Positions 16,470 through 25,662 of a DNA stretch of 64,000 nucleotides are shown one piece after another (the first letter of the stretch is position 1; each line of letters opens with the position of its first letter). Under the pieces are notes generated by a model that was not told the origin of the DNA, searched no databases, and saw only the letters and a program-made list of their open reading frames with translations. Origin of the DNA: Defluviimonas sp. SAOS-178_SWC (GTDB lineage Bacteria > Pseudomonadota > Alphaproteobacteria > Rhodobacterales > Rhodobacteraceae); the NCBI RefSeq assembly GCF_039830135.1, contig NZ_CP156081.1:3644001-3708000 (forward strand), in the 5' to 3' direction. Both the position numbers and the translations under genes were made by a program.

Positions 16470-17357
16470 TCATCCCCCACCGTCCGGGCCAGAGGCCAAC
16501 CAGTCGGCCACCCGCGCGGCGGGGCTCGACGGGCGCAGCCCGCGCGCCGACCAGAGGGTGAGCGCCAGCCCCGTCGCCACGCGCCGCGCGAAGGGCGCCA
16601 CGAGCGCCCCGCTGTCGAGATGCGCCTGGACGAGCGCGGAATGGCCGATGAGAACCCCCGCGCCGTTCACCGCCTCCTCGACGGCCAGCGCGTAGAGCGA
16701 GAAGACCGGACCGGCGGGGGTAAAGTCCCGGCCGGGCATCGCCACATCGGCCCAACGCGTCCAGTCATCGGCCCAGGCGCTGTCGGTCAGACAGGGAAGG
16801 CCGGCAAGGTCTTCGGGCGCCGCCAGGCGGGTGGCAAGCACCGGGGCGCAGACCGGGAAGATGTCGTCGCCCGCCAGCGCCCTGCCCTCGCCCGCCGGCC
16901 GGTAGAAAAGGTTCAGGTCGAACGGCGCGCGCTTCAGGTCGGGCGGGGCCTCCATCGCGGTGATGGAGATCGTGATCTCGGGCGCCGCGGCGCGCAGACC
17001 CGGCAGCCGGGGCGAGAGCCAGAGCTGGGCGATGGCGGGCAAGGTCGCGATATGGACCGTGCGGGGCGCCGCCTCGGCCCTGAGCCCCTGCACGGCCAAG
17101 CCCAGCCGATCGAAGGCCTCGGTGAAGTCGGGCAGGACCCGCCGGCCAAGGGCGGTCAGCCGCACCCCCTTGGCGTCGCGGTCGAAAAGCGCCGCCCCCA
17201 ACGCGTCTTCCAGAGCCTTGACATGGGAGGTGACGGCCCCCGGCGTGACGCCGAGTTCGGTGGCCGCGGCGGCGAACCCGCCAAGCCGCGCCGCAGCCTC
17301 GAAGGCACGGAGGGCGTTGAGCGGCAGGCCTTTCGGGCGTGGCGGGGCGACGGGCAT
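16470..17357 (-). CDS. LysR-family transcriptional regulator (GcvA-like)
   Basis: This 295-residue regulator has an N-terminal winged helix-turn-helix (about 9-68; NALRAFEAAARLGGFAAAA, then TPGAVTSHVKALE) and a C-terminal substrate-binding domain. The sequence style is that of GcvA-type LysR proteins. GAGG lies five bases before ATG 17357; ATG 17393 is also in frame but would overlap the operator. It is divergent from the SHMT-like gene, and a perfect dyad lies between them, so it most likely controls that gene and itself. Confidence 0.88.
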   Translation of the reverse strand: MPVAPPRPKGLPLNALRAFEAAARLGGFAAAATELGVTPGAVTSHVKALEDALGAALFDRDAKGVRLTALGRRVLPDFTEAFDRLGLAVQGLRAEAAPRTVHIATLPAIAQLWLSPRLPGLRAAAPEITISITAMEAPPDLKRAPFDLNLFYRPAGEGRALAGDDIFPVCAPVLATRLAAPEDLAGLPCLTDSAWADDWTRWADVAMPGRDFTPAGPVFSLYALAVEEAVNGAGVLIGHSALVQAHLDSGALVAPFARRVATGLALTLWSARGLRPSSPAARVADWLASGPDGGG

Positions 17358-17388
17358 GGGTGCCTCAGTTTTTCTAGCCCTAAATTTT

Positions 17389-17405
17389 CGCAAATCTGAT
17401 TTGCG
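17389..17405. promoter_or_regulatory. Perfect dyad, probable LysR operator
   Basis: CGCAAATC (17389-17396) and GATTTGCG (17398-17405) form a perfect palindrome around one T. It is placed midway between the divergent LysR and SHMT-like genes, where a LysR protein would be expected to bind both promoters. Confidence 0.6.
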
Positions 17406-17452
17406 CGGGCAAGCGCAGTTTGCTCGACTGGCCGCAACAGAGGAGTCACACC

Positions 17453-18775
17453 ATGCCGCATCTTGCCAGCCGTCCCTGGGTTCCCGCCGCCTGCGAAGCG
17501 CTTGTCCAGCGCCAGGCCGCTGAGACCGCCGACCCGTCCGACATCGTCGCCGCCCGCATCGAGACGCTGATCGGACGCAACGCAGAGATCCACGACCGCG
17601 ACTGCTTCAACCTCAACCCGGCGACGAACGTGATGAACCCTCTGGCCGAGGCGGCCCTGTCGCGCGGGCTCGGCTCGCGGCCCTCGCTCGGCTATCCGGG
17701 CGACAAGTACGAGATGGGGCTGGAGGCCATCGAGGAAATCGAGGTCATCTGCGCCGAACTCGCCGCCGAGGTCTTCGGGGCCAGCTACGCCGAGACCCGG
17801 GTGTTTTCGGGCGCGATGGCCAACCTCTACGGCTTCATGGCGCTGACCCGGCCGGGCGACGCGATCATCGCCCCGCCGGCGTCGGTCGGCGGCCACGTCA
17901 CGCATCACAAGGCGGGCTGCGCCGGGCTCTACGGGCTTGTCAGCCACCCGGCCCCGGTCGATGCCGACGGCTACACGGTCGATCTGGACGGATTGCGCGC
18001 GCTGGCGCTCAAGGTCCGGCCGAAACTGATCACCGTGGGCGGCAGCCTCAACCTCTTCCCCCACCCGGTGCGCGAGGTGCGGGCGATTGCGGACGAGGTC
18101 GGCGCGAAGGTTCTTTTCGACGCGGCGCATCAATGCGGGATCATCGCCGGGCGCCAATGGGCCAATCCGCTCACCGAAGGCGCGCACCTGATGACGATGT
18201 CTACCTACAAGAGCCTCGGAGGGCCCGCAGGCGGGCTGATCGTGACGAACGACGCCGAAATTGCCGAGCGGCTCGACCATATCGCCTTTCCCGGCATGAC
18301 CGCCAACTTCGACGCCGGCCGCGTCGCCGCGCTGGCGCTGACGCTGCTCGACTGGCGGGATCACGGCCGCGACTACGCCGCCAAGATGGTCGCCGTCGCC
18401 AAGGCGCTGGCCGGCGCGCTCGCGGCCGAGGGGTTGCCGGTCTTCGCGCATACCCGCGGGCACACCGCCTCGCACCAGTTCGCCATCGAAGCGGCGGGGT
18501 TCGGTGGCGGGCAAGCGGCGTCGAAGACCCTGCGCAAGGCAGGGTTCCTCGCCTGCGGCATAGGCCTGCCCTTGCCGGAGGTCGCCGGCGACCTAAACGG
18601 GCTGCGCATCGGCACGCCCGAGATCGTGCGGCGGGGCATGACCGAGACCGACATGCCCGAGCTTGCCCGGTTGATCGCGGCGGGGCTGCGCGCCAACGAC
18701 CCTGCGTCGCTTGCGGCCGAGGTCGCGGCCTACCGTCAGCAGTTCACCGGGCTTCACTACGTCTGCAAGGCTTGA
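17453..18775 (+). CDS. SHMT-fold PLP-dependent enzyme, atypical active site
   Basis: This 440-residue protein aligns along its length with serine hydroxymethyltransferase: YPGDKYEMG near 81-89, FSGAMAN near 118-124, DAAH at 223-226 (PLP-binding Asp and His), and STYKSLGGPAGG around the PLP Lys at 253. In place of the SHMT ASEN motif, whose Glu acts in folate-dependent chemistry, it reads PATN (57-60), so the Glu is replaced by Thr. It is therefore probably not a housekeeping SHMT but a relative such as an alpha-substituted-serine aldolase or hydroxymethyltransferase. ATG 17453 has AGAGGAG upstream. Likely under the adjacent divergent LysR. Confidence 0.75.
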   Translation: MPHLASRPWVPAACEALVQRQAAETADPSDIVAARIETLIGRNAEIHDRDCFNLNPATNVMNPLAEAALSRGLGSRPSLGYPGDKYEMGLEAIEEIEVICAELAAEVFGASYAETRVFSGAMANLYGFMALTRPGDAIIAPPASVGGHVTHHKAGCAGLYGLVSHPAPVDADGYTVDLDGLRALALKVRPKLITVGGSLNLFPHPVREVRAIADEVGAKVLFDAAHQCGIIAGRQWANPLTEGAHLMTMSTYKSLGGPAGGLIVTNDAEIAERLDHIAFPGMTANFDAGRVAALALTLLDWRDHGRDYAAKMVAVAKALAGALAAEGLPVFAHTRGHTASHQFAIEAAGFGGGQAASKTLRKAGFLACGIGLPLPEVAGDLNGLRIGTPEIVRRGMTETDMPELARLIAAGLRANDPASLAAEVAAYRQQFTGLHYVCKA

Positions 18776-18822
18776 CCTCGCCACCCCGATCGCGTCCTTT
18801 CGCCCGAAAGAAAGGGCGCGCG

Positions 18823-19806
18823 ATGAAGACACGGCGACTGGGAAACGACGGCCCCATGGTCTCGGCCATCGGGCTTGGCTGCATGAGTTTCGCGGGGTTC
18901 TTCGGCGCGACGACCGAAGCCGAAAGCCTCGCCTGCCTCGACGCCGCCTTCGACCGCGGGATCGACTTCCTCGACACGTCGAACATCTACGGGATGGGCG
19001 TGTCGGAGACAGTTATCGGCATCTGGCTCCGCAGCCGTAAGCGTAGCGTGACCATCGCCACCAAGGCCGGGATCGTCACCGGCCCGCCGCGTCGCTTCGA
19101 CAATTCGGAGACCCATCTCAGGGCGGAGCTTGAGGCGTCGCTCAAGCGTCTCGGTCGTGATCATGTGGAGTTGTTCTACATCCATCGTCGCGCGCAGGAG
19201 ATTCCCGTCGAGGAGGTCGTCGGGACGCTTTCGCGGCTGATCGAGGAGGGCAAGATCGGCGGCTACGGCCTCTCGGAGGTATCGCCCGCGACCGTAAGGC
19301 GCGCGGCGTCGGTGCTGCCGCCGCGCGCGGTGCAGAACGAATACTCGCTCTGGTCGCGGCAACCCGAATTGGGGCTGATCCGCGCCTGCGCCGAGACCGG
19401 CGCGGCCTTTGTCCCGTTCTCGCCTCTCGGGCGAGGCATGCTGAGTGACGCGCCCCCCGACCCGGCGCGGATGGCGGAACAGGATTTTCGTCGGAACGGT
19501 CCGCGCTTCCAGCCGGAGAACTACGCCGCCAACCGGCGCGCCATTGACGGGTTCCGCCGCTTCGCGCGGGAACGCGGCTGGACCACGGCAGCGGCGGCTT
19601 TGGCCTGGGCCCTTGACCGTGCTCCGCACCTTATCCCGATCCCCGGCACACGGAGCGCCGCGCATCTGGCAGAATGGGACGGCGCCGACACCATCGCCTT
19701 CACCGACGAGGACCGGACCGAGATCGACCGCCTGCTGCCGCCCGGCTTCGCACATGGCGACCGCTACGCGGACGCCCAGATCGTCGGCGTCGAGCGCTAC
19801 TGCTGA
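18823..19806 (+). CDS. Aldo/keto reductase
   Basis: This 327-residue TIM-barrel oxidoreductase reduces aldehydes or ketones with NADPH. The catalytic tetrad is visible as Asp51 and Tyr56 (DTSNIYG), Lys81 (ATKAG) and His121 (FYIHR). IPIPGTRS near the C-terminus fits the NADPH phosphate-binding loop. It starts 47 bases after the SHMT-like gene and is probably in the same transcript, possibly acting on the aldehyde product of that enzyme. The link is inferred from position. The frame extends upstream but overlaps the previous gene. Confidence 0.87.
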   Translation: MKTRRLGNDGPMVSAIGLGCMSFAGFFGATTEAESLACLDAAFDRGIDFLDTSNIYGMGVSETVIGIWLRSRKRSVTIATKAGIVTGPPRRFDNSETHLRAELEASLKRLGRDHVELFYIHRRAQEIPVEEVVGTLSRLIEEGKIGGYGLSEVSPATVRRAASVLPPRAVQNEYSLWSRQPELGLIRACAETGAAFVPFSPLGRGMLSDAPPDPARMAEQDFRRNGPRFQPENYAANRRAIDGFRRFARERGWTTAAAALAWALDRAPHLIPIPGTRSAAHLAEWDGADTIAFTDEDRTEIDRLLPPGFAHGDRYADAQIVGVERYC

Positions 19807-19812
19807 CCCTGC

Positions 19813-20679
19813 TCAGGCACCGTGGCTGCGGTCGTAGCCGCTCCGCGCCGGGCTCTGCCAGCCCGAGAGCGCCTCCGAGTCGGGGCGCAGCACCTCGACC
19901 AGAAGCGGGTGGCAGGCCGCGGTGTCGGACGAGTGTTCGGATGAGCAGTCACCACCAGGACAGGCGGAGAGCGCGCCGAGAAGGTCGATCTCGGCGAAGA
20001 ATTCGAGGTAGTCGCCCGGCCGGACCGGCGAGGCCTTCATGAAATACTGGCCCGTGTCGCGGGTGAACCCGGTGCACATGAAGACGTTGAGGACGTCGTG
20101 CACATGGTGCTCGGCCTCGTCCGGCGTGAGGCCGGTCTCGGTCGCGAGCGTCCGCGTCAGGTTCGAATGGCAGCAATGGTGATACTGGCCGCCGCCGCTC
20201 AGAAGGCAGTGGGTATAGGGATCGCAGCGGGTGCCGATCACGTCGTGAACCGAGCCGCCGAACGCGTCGAAGCCGTACCAGTCGAGCGTGTCATGGGTGA
20301 TCGTCGCCATCGGCCGGAGGTGCGGGAAGGATGACCACATCCGGTCGCCGGTGGACAGGTGCGTGCCGTGCAGCGCCCGCGTCTTGCCGGAATAGAAGCG
20401 CTCGGACAGATCGGCCGCATTCCAGAGGTTGAGGTCACCGACCTGCGGGCCTTCGACGGAATGGATGCGGAAGAAATGACCGGCCGGCACGCGGAAACAG
20501 CGCGCCTCGCGCGGGGGCACCCTCACCTCGGCAACCGGGGCGAGGGTGCTGCGCGCCCTGCGATAAAGCGCCATCGGCGGGGGCGGCAGCGTCGCGATAG
20601 GGTAACAGATGACGGGGCGGACGGCGCGGCGGTCGTCGGCATCGGCGGGCGTCGGATTTTCGGGCTGGGCGAGTTTCAT
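19813..20679 (-). CDS. DUF1989 (urea carboxylase-associated type) protein
   Basis: This 288-residue protein matches the DUF1989 family in pattern: VPAGHFFRIHSVEG, GDLNLWNAAD, TLDWYG, GTRCDPYTHCLLSGGGQYHHCCHSNL with several Cys and His, and VLNVFMCTGF. The conserved Cys/His cluster suggests metal binding. Relatives lie near urea carboxylase or aminomethyltransferase genes, but their activity is not established. AGGAGG lies close before ATG 20679. It converges on the aldo/keto reductase with only six bases between the stop codons. Confidence 0.78.
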   Translation of the reverse strand: MKLAQPENPTPADADDRRAVRPVICYPIATLPPPPMALYRRARSTLAPVAEVRVPPREARCFRVPAGHFFRIHSVEGPQVGDLNLWNAADLSERFYSGKTRALHGTHLSTGDRMWSSFPHLRPMATITHDTLDWYGFDAFGGSVHDVIGTRCDPYTHCLLSGGGQYHHCCHSNLTRTLATETGLTPDEAEHHVHDVLNVFMCTGFTRDTGQYFMKASPVRPGDYLEFFAEIDLLGALSACPGGDCSSEHSSDTAACHPLLVEVLRPDSEALSGWQSPARSGYDRSHGA

Positions 20680-20725
20680 GGGGCCTCCTGATCTTGGCCA
20701 TCCTTGCCGGGACGCGCGCTGACGG

Positions 20726-20914
20726 TCAATCGCGCCGAAGGCAATGACGGGGCTTCCCGTCGGTTTCCGCGCCGCAGGCGGCACAACGGTAGTGATCCGC
20801 CCCGCCCTTGCGATCAAGGCGCCAGCGGCAGGCCCGGGTCAGCGTCGTGCCGCGCCGCACCAGCCAGAGATAGAGAAAGACCGAAACAAGGAGAATGAGG
20901 AGTAGCGCCGGCAT
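20726..20914 (-). CDS. Small membrane protein with a C-terminal zinc-ribbon-like motif
   Basis: This is a 62-residue protein: an N-terminal transmembrane helix (about 2-18), a basic linker, and a CAACG...HCL cluster (about 44-58) that could hold one metal ion. GAGGGCGG precedes the ATG at 20914. I recall similarly built short proteins in Rhodobacteraceae genomes. It lies 46 bases upstream of the DUF1989 gene on the same strand and may be cotranscribed. The function is unknown. Confidence 0.6.
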   Translation of the reverse strand: MPALLLILLVSVFLYLWLVRRGTTLTRACRWRLDRKGGADHYRCAACGAETDGKPRHCLRRD

Positions 20915-21079
20915 TCCGCCCTCTAGCACGGCGCGCGCCGGTGTGTAAGGATGGCATGGAGATATGTCCGGCGGCAGTTTGAGGTGGACGATCCGGCAAT
21001 GTGACCGCCCATCGGGCGATCTGTCGGATCCGGCCGTCATCTTGACGTCACGTACATGTTTCGTCCCGGCGCATTTCAC

Positions 21080-21107
21080 TTGCCAGACAAGGCGCGCGCA
21101 CTAGGCT
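21080..21107 (+). promoter_or_regulatory. Candidate promoter of the first peptide ABC operon
   Basis: TTGCCA (21080-21085) and TAGGCT (21102-21107) are separated by 16 bases, 60 bases before the oppA-like start. The match to sigma-70 consensus is moderate. Confidence 0.35.
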
Positions 21108-21166
21108 CCTCGCATCCCGCGCGACGGTAGCCCGCCGCGCAATTCAACCAACAGGAGGTTCAAACG

Positions 21167-22777
21167 ATGAACAAGCTTCTGCTCACGACCATTCTCAGCA
21201 TCGGCATTGCGCTGCCCTCGATCGCCGCGACGCCGCAGCCCGGCGAAACCCTGGCCGAGAACCAGAACTACACCTACTGGCTTCTCGACGCGATCAAGTC
21301 GATGGATCCCCAGATCAACACCGACGTCGAAGGCTCGGGGATCATGCGCTCGCTCTTCGAAGGCCTTTACAACGAGGATCAGGTCGGCAGCCTGGTGCCC
21401 GGCGTCGCCACGTCCTACGAACTGTCCGACGACAAGACGACGTACACGTTCCACCTGCGCGACAACGCCAAATGGTCGAACGGCGATCCGGTGACGGCGA
21501 ACGACTTCGTCTATGCCTGGAAGCGCCTCGCCGATCCGGCGACGGCCTCGGAATATGCCTGGTACATCGAGTTGATGCAGATCGAGAACGCATCGGAGAT
21601 CATCGCCGGCGAGAAGCCGGTGGACGAGCTTGGCGTCCGCGCGATCGACGATCAGACCTTCGAGGTGAAGATCACCGCCCCGCTCCCCTACTTCCCGAAG
21701 ATGACCACCCATGCCTCGGTCTTCCCGGTGAACCAGAAGGTGATCGAAGCGTTCGGCGACAAGTGGACCGAGCCCGGCAACCTCGTCGGAAATGGCGCGT
21801 ATGTGCTGAAGGAGCATATCCTCGGCGAGAAGGTCGTGATGGAGCCGAACCCGGAATACTGGGACAACGAGCATACGATCCTGCAGCATGTCACCGCGCT
21901 GACGATCAACGACAACGACGCCGCCCTGACCCGCTACCTCGCCGGAGAGCTTGACCGGGTGCAGATTCCGGCGGGCCAGTATCCGCGCCTGAAGGCGGAA
22001 TATCCCGATGAGGCGATCTCGGTTCCGCAGTCCTGCTCGTATATCTACATGTTCAACCTCGACAAGGCGAAGGGTCCGGCGGCGCTGCAGGACGTGCGCG
22101 TGCGCAAGGCGCTGTCCTATGCCATCGACCGCGACATCATCGTGAACAACATCCTTCAGGGCGGGCAGGCGCCGTCCTACAACTGGACCCATGCGGCGAC
22201 GGAGGGCTTCCAGATGCCCGAGATCGACTACGCGACGTGGTCGCAGGCGGAGCGCACCGCGAAGGCCAAGGAACTGCTGGCCGAGGCCGGATACGGGCCC
22301 GACAACCCGCTCAATCTGACGCTCAACTACAACACGTCGGAAGCGCACAAGAAGATCGCCATCGCGGTCCAGCAATTCTGGAAGGGGGTCGGCGTCAACC
22401 TCACGCTCAACAACATGGAGTGGAAGGTTCACACCGACAAGATGCAGAACCAGGACTTCGAAGTGGCGCGCTATGCCTGGTGTGGCGACTACAACGAAGC
22501 CTCGACCTATCTTGACCTGTTCACCAGCTATTCGGGCCACAACAACGGCAAGTTCTTCTCGGAGGACTACGACCGGTTGATGAAGGAGTCGAAGACCGCC
22601 GCGGATCCGGCGCCGCTCTACGAGCAGGCCGAACAGATCCTCGCGGATGAAATGCCGCTCGCGCCGATCTATCAGTACACCAAGGTCGAGATGATCAAGC
22701 CCGACCTCCGGGGCGCCGGGCTGAACAACCTGATGCAGAACTGGTACCTCAAGGACATGTATCGCGTCGCCAACTGA
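21167..22777 (+). CDS. oppA: Oligopeptide ABC transporter substrate-binding protein (OppA-like)
   Basis: This is a 536-residue periplasmic binding protein of the SBP_bac_5 family with a signal peptide (about 1-20, ending PSIAA). Family features include the LFEGLYNED segment, a WSNGDPVTANDFVYAWKR-type stretch, GNGAYVL and RKALSYAIDRD. The high similarity in layout to OppA/MppA suggests oligopeptide import. AGGAGGT lies seven bases upstream of the ATG. A strong hairpin after the gene probably limits readthrough into the permease genes so that binding protein is in excess. Confidence 0.92.
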   Translation: MNKLLLTTILSIGIALPSIAATPQPGETLAENQNYTYWLLDAIKSMDPQINTDVEGSGIMRSLFEGLYNEDQVGSLVPGVATSYELSDDKTTYTFHLRDNAKWSNGDPVTANDFVYAWKRLADPATASEYAWYIELMQIENASEIIAGEKPVDELGVRAIDDQTFEVKITAPLPYFPKMTTHASVFPVNQKVIEAFGDKWTEPGNLVGNGAYVLKEHILGEKVVMEPNPEYWDNEHTILQHVTALTINDNDAALTRYLAGELDRVQIPAGQYPRLKAEYPDEAISVPQSCSYIYMFNLDKAKGPAALQDVRVRKALSYAIDRDIIVNNILQGGQAPSYNWTHAATEGFQMPEIDYATWSQAERTAKAKELLAEAGYGPDNPLNLTLNYNTSEAHKKIAIAVQQFWKGVGVNLTLNNMEWKVHTDKMQNQDFEVARYAWCGDYNEASTYLDLFTSYSGHNNGKFFSEDYDRLMKESKTAADPAPLYEQAEQILADEMPLAPIYQYTKVEMIKPDLRGAGLNNLMQNWYLKDMYRVAN

Positions 22778-22787
22778 GGCGGCTTCC

Positions 22788-22812
22788 GGGGCGCGCCCGA
22801 CCGGCGCGCCCC
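22788..22812 (+). terminator. Intra-operon hairpin after oppA
   Basis: GGGGCGCGCC (22788-22797) pairs perfectly with GGCGCGCCCC (22803-22812) over a five-base loop, followed by TTCCCTT. Lack of a long T-tract and its place between oppA and oppB suggest partial termination or mRNA stabilisation. Confidence 0.6.
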
Positions 22813-22837
22813 TTCCCTTGCGGTCGGATCTGTTCCC

Positions 22838-23761
22838 ATGCTCACCTATATCGCCAAGCGTCTGGCCATCGCAGTGCCGACGCTTTTGCTGCTCATCATC
22901 ATCTCGTTCCTCCTGATGCATGCGGCCCCGGGCGGCCCCTTCACCCAGGAACGCGCCCTTCCCCCCCAGGTCCTCGCCAACCTCGAGGCGAAATACGGCC
23001 TCGACCAGCCGCTCTGGCGCCAGATGGTGACCTATGTCTGGGGCATCGTCAGCGGTTTCGATTTCGGCCCGTCCTTCATCTACAAGGACCGAACGGTGAA
23101 CGAGATCATCGCGCAAGGCTTTCCGGTCACGCTGACCTATGGATCGCTTTCCTTCGCGCTCGCCGTCCTTGTCGGCGTGACGCTCGGCGTCTTCGCCGCG
23201 ATCTATCACAATTCCTGGCTCGACTACCTCGCCGTCGGCGTCTCCATCGGCGCGCAGGTGCTGCCGAACTTCGTCATGGCGCCGATCCTCGTCCTCGTCT
23301 TCACGCTCTGGCTGCGGTGGCTGCCGGGCGGTGGCTGGGAGGGCGGGCAGTGGCAGTATATCGTGATGCCGGTCATCGCGCTCTCGACCTCGTTCATGGC
23401 CTCGATCGCGCGGATCACGCGCTCCTCGATGCTGGAAGTGCTGAACTCCAACCATATCCGCACTGCCCGCGCCAAGGGCCTGCCGGAGCGCAAGGTGATC
23501 CTGCGTCACGCGCTGAAGCCGGCGATGTTGCCGGTGATCTCCTATCTCGGACCGGCCTTCGTCACGATGATCACCGGCTCGGTCGTGGTGGACATCTATT
23601 TCTCCACCGGCGGGATCGGGAAAAGCTTCGTCGACTCGGCGCTCAACCGCGATTATGCGGTGATGATGGGGGTCACGATCCTCGTCGGCGCGCTCACCAT
23701 CCTCTTCAACCTCGTGGTCGATATCCTCTATGCGTGGATCGACCCGAAAATCCGGTACTGA
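22838..23761 (+). CDS. oppB: Oligopeptide ABC transporter permease (OppB-like)
   Basis: This is a 307-residue inner-membrane permease of the DppB/OppB family with about six transmembrane helices. The N-terminal IAKRLAIAVPTLLLL and the HAAPGGPF block are typical of OppB, as is the EAA-loop equivalent RTARAKGLPERKVILRHALKPA (split by family consensus at the Gly). It is followed within six bases by the second permease gene. Confidence 0.93.
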   Translation: MLTYIAKRLAIAVPTLLLLIIISFLLMHAAPGGPFTQERALPPQVLANLEAKYGLDQPLWRQMVTYVWGIVSGFDFGPSFIYKDRTVNEIIAQGFPVTLTYGSLSFALAVLVGVTLGVFAAIYHNSWLDYLAVGVSIGAQVLPNFVMAPILVLVFTLWLRWLPGGGWEGGQWQYIVMPVIALSTSFMASIARITRSSMLEVLNSNHIRTARAKGLPERKVILRHALKPAMLPVISYLGPAFVTMITGSVVVDIYFSTGGIGKSFVDSALNRDYAVMMGVTILVGALTILFNLVVDILYAWIDPKIRY

Positions 23762-23765
23762 GCCC

Positions 23766-24692
23766 ATGGTCGTGGACACAATCAAGATGAAGAGCCTGAG
23801 CGACCGGCTCGCCGCCGAGGAGGTCAAGGGCCGGTCGCTCTGGGCCGACGCGCGCAAGCGCTTCGTGCATAACAAGGCAGCCGTTTTCGGGCTGATCGTG
23901 CTGATCCTGGTCGGCCTCTTCGCGCTCTTCGGAAACTACCTCGCCGTCTGGTCGAACGAGGAGCTGGACTTCACGGTCATGGGTCAGGTCCAGGAACTGG
24001 GCGGCCCTTCGCTGTCGAACGGGCACTATTTCGGCACCGACGACCTTGGCCGCGACCTGTTCGCGCGCACCGTCCAGGGCACGCGAATCTCGCTGATGGT
24101 GGGCATCGTGGGCTCTGCCATCGCCGTCATCGTCGGCACGCTCTACGGGGCCACGGCCGGTTATGTCGGGGGGCGGACCGACAACGTCATGATGCGCACC
24201 GTCGATATCCTGATGTCGGTCCCCTACATGTTCGTCCTCATCCTGCTTCTGGTGATCTTCGGCCGTTCGATCGCGATGCTCTTCGCCGGCATCGGCCTCA
24301 TCTCCTGGCTCGACATGAGCCGGATCGTCCGGGGCCAGACGCTCAGCCTCAAGCACAAGGAATTCATCGAAGCGGCGCAGGCGACGGGCGTGCCGACCTT
24401 TACCATCATCCGCCGCCATATCGTGCCGAACCTGCTGGGGGTGGTCGCGGTCTACGCGACATTGCTGGTTCCCCTGATGATCCTGACGGAAAGCTTCATC
24501 TCCTTCCTCGGCCTCGGCGTGCAGGAACCGCTGACAAGCTGGGGGGCGCTCATCTCCGAAGGCGCGGGGTCGATGAACTACGGCACGCTCTGGCAGCTGG
24601 CTTTCCCGCTCTTCTTCTTCATCATCACGCTCTTCGCCTTCTTCTTTGTCGGCGATGGGCTGCGCGACGCGCTCGACCCGAAGGACCGCTGA
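23766..24692 (+). CDS. oppC: Oligopeptide ABC transporter permease (OppC-like)
   Basis: This is a 308-residue permease of the OppC family. It has a cytoplasmic N-terminus, a first helix at about 42-60, the FGTDDLGRDLFAR block typical of OppC/DppC, and the EAAQATGVP coupling loop toward the ATPase. ATG 23766 was chosen because it is four bases after the oppB stop; an earlier in-frame ATG at 23730 lies inside oppB. The next gene begins one base after this stop. Confidence 0.92.
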   Translation: MVVDTIKMKSLSDRLAAEEVKGRSLWADARKRFVHNKAAVFGLIVLILVGLFALFGNYLAVWSNEELDFTVMGQVQELGGPSLSNGHYFGTDDLGRDLFARTVQGTRISLMVGIVGSAIAVIVGTLYGATAGYVGGRTDNVMMRTVDILMSVPYMFVLILLLVIFGRSIAMLFAGIGLISWLDMSRIVRGQTLSLKHKEFIEAAQATGVPTFTIIRRHIVPNLLGVVAVYATLLVPLMILTESFISFLGLGVQEPLTSWGALISEGAGSMNYGTLWQLAFPLFFFIITLFAFFFVGDGLRDALDPKDR

Positions 24693-24693
24693 C

Positions 24694-25662
24694 ATGGCGC
24701 TCTTGGAAATCCGCGACCTCGGGGTCAGCTTCGACACCAATGACGGCGTAGTGAATGCCGTCAACGGCGTCTCCTTCGATCTGGCGAAGGGCAAGACGCT
24801 CGGCATCGTCGGCGAAAGCGGCTCCGGCAAGAGCCAGCTCGCCTTCTCGATCATGGGGCTTCTGGCCAAGAACGGCCATGCCCGCGGCTCGATCCGGTTC
24901 GACGGGCAGGAGATCCTGAACGCGCCGCCGGCGGTCATCAACCCGATCCGGGCGATGAAGATCGCGATGGTCTTTCAGGATCCGATGACCTCGCTCAACC
25001 CCTACATGCGCGTCGCGGACCAGATGGCCGAGGTGCTGATCCACCACAAGGGCATGGCCAAGTCAGAGGCAGTGGCCGAGTCGGTGCGCATGCTCGATGC
25101 CGTCAAGATCCCGGACGCGGCGGGCCGCGTCCGGCTTTACCCGCACGAATTCTCGGGCGGGATGCGGCAGCGGGTCATGATCGCCATGTCGCTGCTCTGC
25201 CGGCCCGAGCTTCTGATCGCGGATGAGCCGACGACCGCACTCGACGTGACCGTTCAGGCGCAGATCATGACCCTTCTGGCCGACCTGCAACGCGACTTCG
25301 AAATGGCCACGATCCTCATCACCCACGACCTCGGCGTCGTCGCGGGGTTCTGCGAGGATGTGCTGGTACTCTATGGCGGGCAGGTGATGGAACAGAGCCC
25401 GGTCGATCCCTTGTTCGCCGAGCCGTCGCATCCCTATACGCGCGGTCTTCTGCGCGCGATCCCGCGGGTCGACCAGCAAGGCGAGGAACTCGACAGCATC
25501 CCCGGCAGCCCGCCCAACATGACGCGCGCCCCGAAGGGCTGCCCCTTCGCGCCGCGCTGCGATTACGCGGGCGAGGATTGCCTCGACCACCTCGATCCGA
25601 TCGCCGAATTCGCGCCGGGCCGTTGGCGCGCCTGCAACCGAACCTTGGAGGAACTGGCATGA
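24694..25662 (+). CDS. oppD: Oligopeptide ABC transporter ATPase (OppD-like)
   Basis: This is a 322-residue ATP-binding subunit with Walker A GESGSGKS (about 36-43), signature FSGGMRQR, Walker [13 protein letters not shown], and the H-loop His in ITHDLG. The C-terminal oligopeptide-transporter extension contains the four-Cys region ([11 protein letters not shown]...C) known to hold an iron-sulphur cluster in some OppD/F proteins. It overlaps the next ATPase gene by four bases (ATGA). Confidence 0.93.
   Translation: MALLEIRDLGVSFDTNDGVVNAVNGVSFDLAKGKTLGIVGESGSGKSQLAFSIMGLLAKNGHARGSIRFDGQEILNAPPAVINPIRAMKIAMVFQDPMTSLNPYMRVADQMAEVLIHHKGMAKSEAVAESVRMLDAVKIPDAAGRVRLYPHEFSGGMRQRVMIAMSLLCRPELLIADEPTTALDVTVQAQIMTLLADLQRDFEMATILITHDLGVVAGFCEDVLVLYGGQVMEQSPVDPLFAEPSHPYTRGLLRAIPRVDQQGEELDSIPGSPPNMTRAPKGCPFAPRCDYAGEDCLDHLDPIAEFAPGRWRACNRTLEELA

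Noticed and set aside
21101..23875. Minus-strand frame of over 900 codons antisense to oppA and oppB
   Set aside because: Low-complexity Arg/His/Asp-rich translation without motifs; the plus-strand genes are clear family members.
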